From Chlorobiota bacterium (lineage in GTDB: Bacteria; Bacteroidota; Ignavibacteria; Ignavibacteriales; Ignavibacteriaceae): DNA of 7,204 nt. The notes under the pieces are model-generated. The model had not been told where the DNA came from. It ran no database searches and saw nothing but the letters and a program-made list of their open reading frames with translations. The DNA lies in the NCBI GenBank assembly GCA_008363265.1, contig RHKR01000192.1, positions 1-7,204 of the forward strand. Reading direction: 5' to 3'. Made by a program: the position numbers and the translations under genes. Shown in pieces: positions 6,177 to 7,204 of this stretch; position 1 is the stretch's first letter, and each line of letters starts with the position of its first letter.

Positions 6177-6260
6177 TTAAAAAAAAGGGTGAAATCTCAA
6201 TATGAGACAATTATTTACGGGATTTTCAGGATAAAAGGGGGTGTTTGAGCCGGTTGGGAC

Positions 6261-6302
6261 AAAAAAAAGACCGTCACCCGGGGGAGGTGACGGCCTTTTT
6301 TT
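6261..6302. terminator. Strong bidirectional rho-independent terminator
   Basis: CCGTCACC (6271-6278) pairs perfectly with GGTGACGG (6286-6293) around a 7-nt loop. An A-run (6261-6268) and a T-run (6296-6302) flank it, so a U-tract follows the stem on both strands. It sits just past the stop codon of the minus-strand surface-protein gene (6336) and insulates the adhesin promoter. Confidence 0.9.
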
Positions 6303-6335
6303 GAGGTAAATTCTTAGCGTGTCAGAAGCACGCTG

Positions 6336-7178
6336 TTACTTCACTATGGGGTATGAGGTATCGATCACCTGACCGAGATCCCAGGCAATCTCATCGCCTT
6401 TTGGCCCCTTGGCAATTAACCTGTAAACCATTCTGGTATCGCCCGGGGCTTTGTCGGTAAACTCATAGTTCGCTACCGTGTAGAAGCCACCGGTACCCTC
6501 AACTTCCTTCACGGTTGTCCAGTCTGAGTCAACGGTTCTTCTCTCAAGTTTGAACTTCCACTTTCCTTCCTCATGATTGGTAGCCCAGCTGATCACAACT
6601 TCAGGGCCCATGTTCCACGCCCTGAAATCAATCAGGTTTACCGGTGAGAAAATGCCACCGGGATTTCCGTTATAGTTTCGCTTCGCGGCCCAGACCGATT
6701 CACCTTTTTTCAGGCCAACGGTAAATGCCATCAGGCATGAATTGAACGGAGCGGTAACCATTTCGAGCCTTCCCTTGGCACCCTCATTTTCGGCGATCAG
6801 ACCAGCACCCTGCCAGTTCATAATGCCGGCTGAAGTCAGCACGTTCAAATCAAGATAGCCGTCCTTGTTGGGATGGCTCCCTGAAACAGAGGCGATATAA
6901 GCAGCGTTTCCGATCGATGTAAGATTATAATCTGTAATGCTTTGCTGCGAAACAGGAATTACTGCCATTCCCCCATCGCCAAGTTTTTTACCCCCCCGTT
7001 CATCGAGTATCTGGGCAAAGAGACCGCTTTCCGACTGGCTTCTGTCGGTACCTTTCCAGATCACCATAACTTCCCTCGTAACACCGAGTCTAACAGCAAT
7101 GGGGTTGTAGCTGTTCCCTTCAACACTCGCAACCTCAGCACCGTTGTCGCCCGCGAATTGACCATGAGCGTTAATACT
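6336..7178 (-). CDS. Secreted beta-propeller/FN3-like surface protein, 3' part, 5' end disrupted or off-window
   Basis: The readable frame runs from just inside 7178 to TAA at 6336-6338. The first part has repeats of the kind seen in extracellular propellers of this lineage: INAHGQFAGDNGAEV and later FAQILDERGGKKLGDGG, each followed by a stretch such as SYNPIAVRLG...VMVIWKGTDRS. From about LIDFRAWNMGPEVVISW the C-terminal 100 residues resemble the FN3-like domain common near the ends of surface proteins (SWATNHEEGKWKFKLERR, then VYRLIAKGPKG). It ends YPIVK without a recognisable T9SS tail. The first ATG in frame is at 7067, but coding-like sequence continues upstream of it to an in-frame TGA (7179-7181), with LFESDPG beyond it in the same frame. 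So the true start is outside the window or the gene is interrupted. It is probably exported; binding partner unknown. Confidence 0.65.
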   Translation of the reverse strand, partial: SINAHGQFAGDNGAEVASVEGNSYNPIAVRLGVTREVMVIWKGTDRSQSESGLFAQILDERGGKKLGDGGMAVIPVSQQSITDYNLTSIGNAAYIASVSGSHPNKDGYLDLNVLTSAGIMNWQGAGLIAENEGAKGRLEMVTAPFNSCLMAFTVGLKKGESVWAAKRNYNGNPGGIFSPVNLIDFRAWNMGPEVVISWATNHEEGKWKFKLERRTVDSDWTTVKEVEGTGGFYTVANYEFTDKAPGDTRMVYRLIAKGPKGDEIAWDLGQVIDTSYPIVK

Positions 7179-7204
7179 TCAACCGGGGTCACTCTCAAAG
7201 AGGC

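Noticed and set aside
7179..7181. TGA recoding (TGA read as Trp or Gly), suggested by the in-frame TGA and by all five stops in the window being TAA
   Set aside because: The 1199-residue adhesin frame has many tryptophans and glycines and no internal TGA, which would not be expected under a recoded TGA; five stops is too small a sample.

Overview
The window looks like chromosome from a member of the FCB group, most likely Ignavibacteria or a close relative. The main clue is a type IX secretion sorting domain with the variant motif NYPNPFNPSTTI at the end of a very large surface protein; this NPFNPST form is typical of Ignavibacteria-like lineages. Other clues are SdrD-like repeats, a 'TQGGWG'-type N-terminal domain and mostly weak Shine-Dalgarno signals. 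All recognisable genes are on the minus strand and all end in TAA, so the biological reading order runs from high to low coordinates.

Layout in transcription order. (1) 7178-6336: the 3' part of a secreted or surface protein with beta-propeller-like repeats and a C-terminal FN3-like domain. It enters from the window edge and has an in-frame TGA near that edge. A strong bidirectional terminator (6261-6302) closes it. (2) 6260-6016: a regulatory region with an essentially perfect sigma-54 (-24/-12) promoter at 6078-6063 and two upstream dyads that could be enhancer sites. (3) 6015-2106: one giant T9SS adhesin, split here into an N-terminal signal-peptide fragment (6015-5764) and a body (open from 5792 to 2106). 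About 40 residues of the N-terminal domain seem to be missing where the frame changes. The body carries three SdrD_B modules, a DUF11 domain with a choice-of-anchor A-like domain nested inside it, a seven-bladed Asp-box propeller and the T9SS tail. (4) 1961-1575: a small single-pass membrane protein with a histidine/aspartate-rich juxtamembrane segment, followed by a terminator. (5) 1441-1350: an unusual eight-unit palindrome built from CACGGATT. (6) 1279-356: an IS110-family transposase lacking its usual C-terminal end, with its ribosome binding site inside a perfect inverted repeat. (7) 355-1: non-coding, with several short hairpins; possibly the IS end that would encode a guide (bridge) RNA, but unproven.

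Together these suggest an accessory cell-surface locus: a regulated, very large, possibly inactivated adhesin beside a mobile element and a dispersed palindromic repeat. The most interesting items are the sigma-54 promoter driving a T9SS adhesin, the nested domain architecture, the disrupted N-terminus and the symmetric CACGGATT palindrome.
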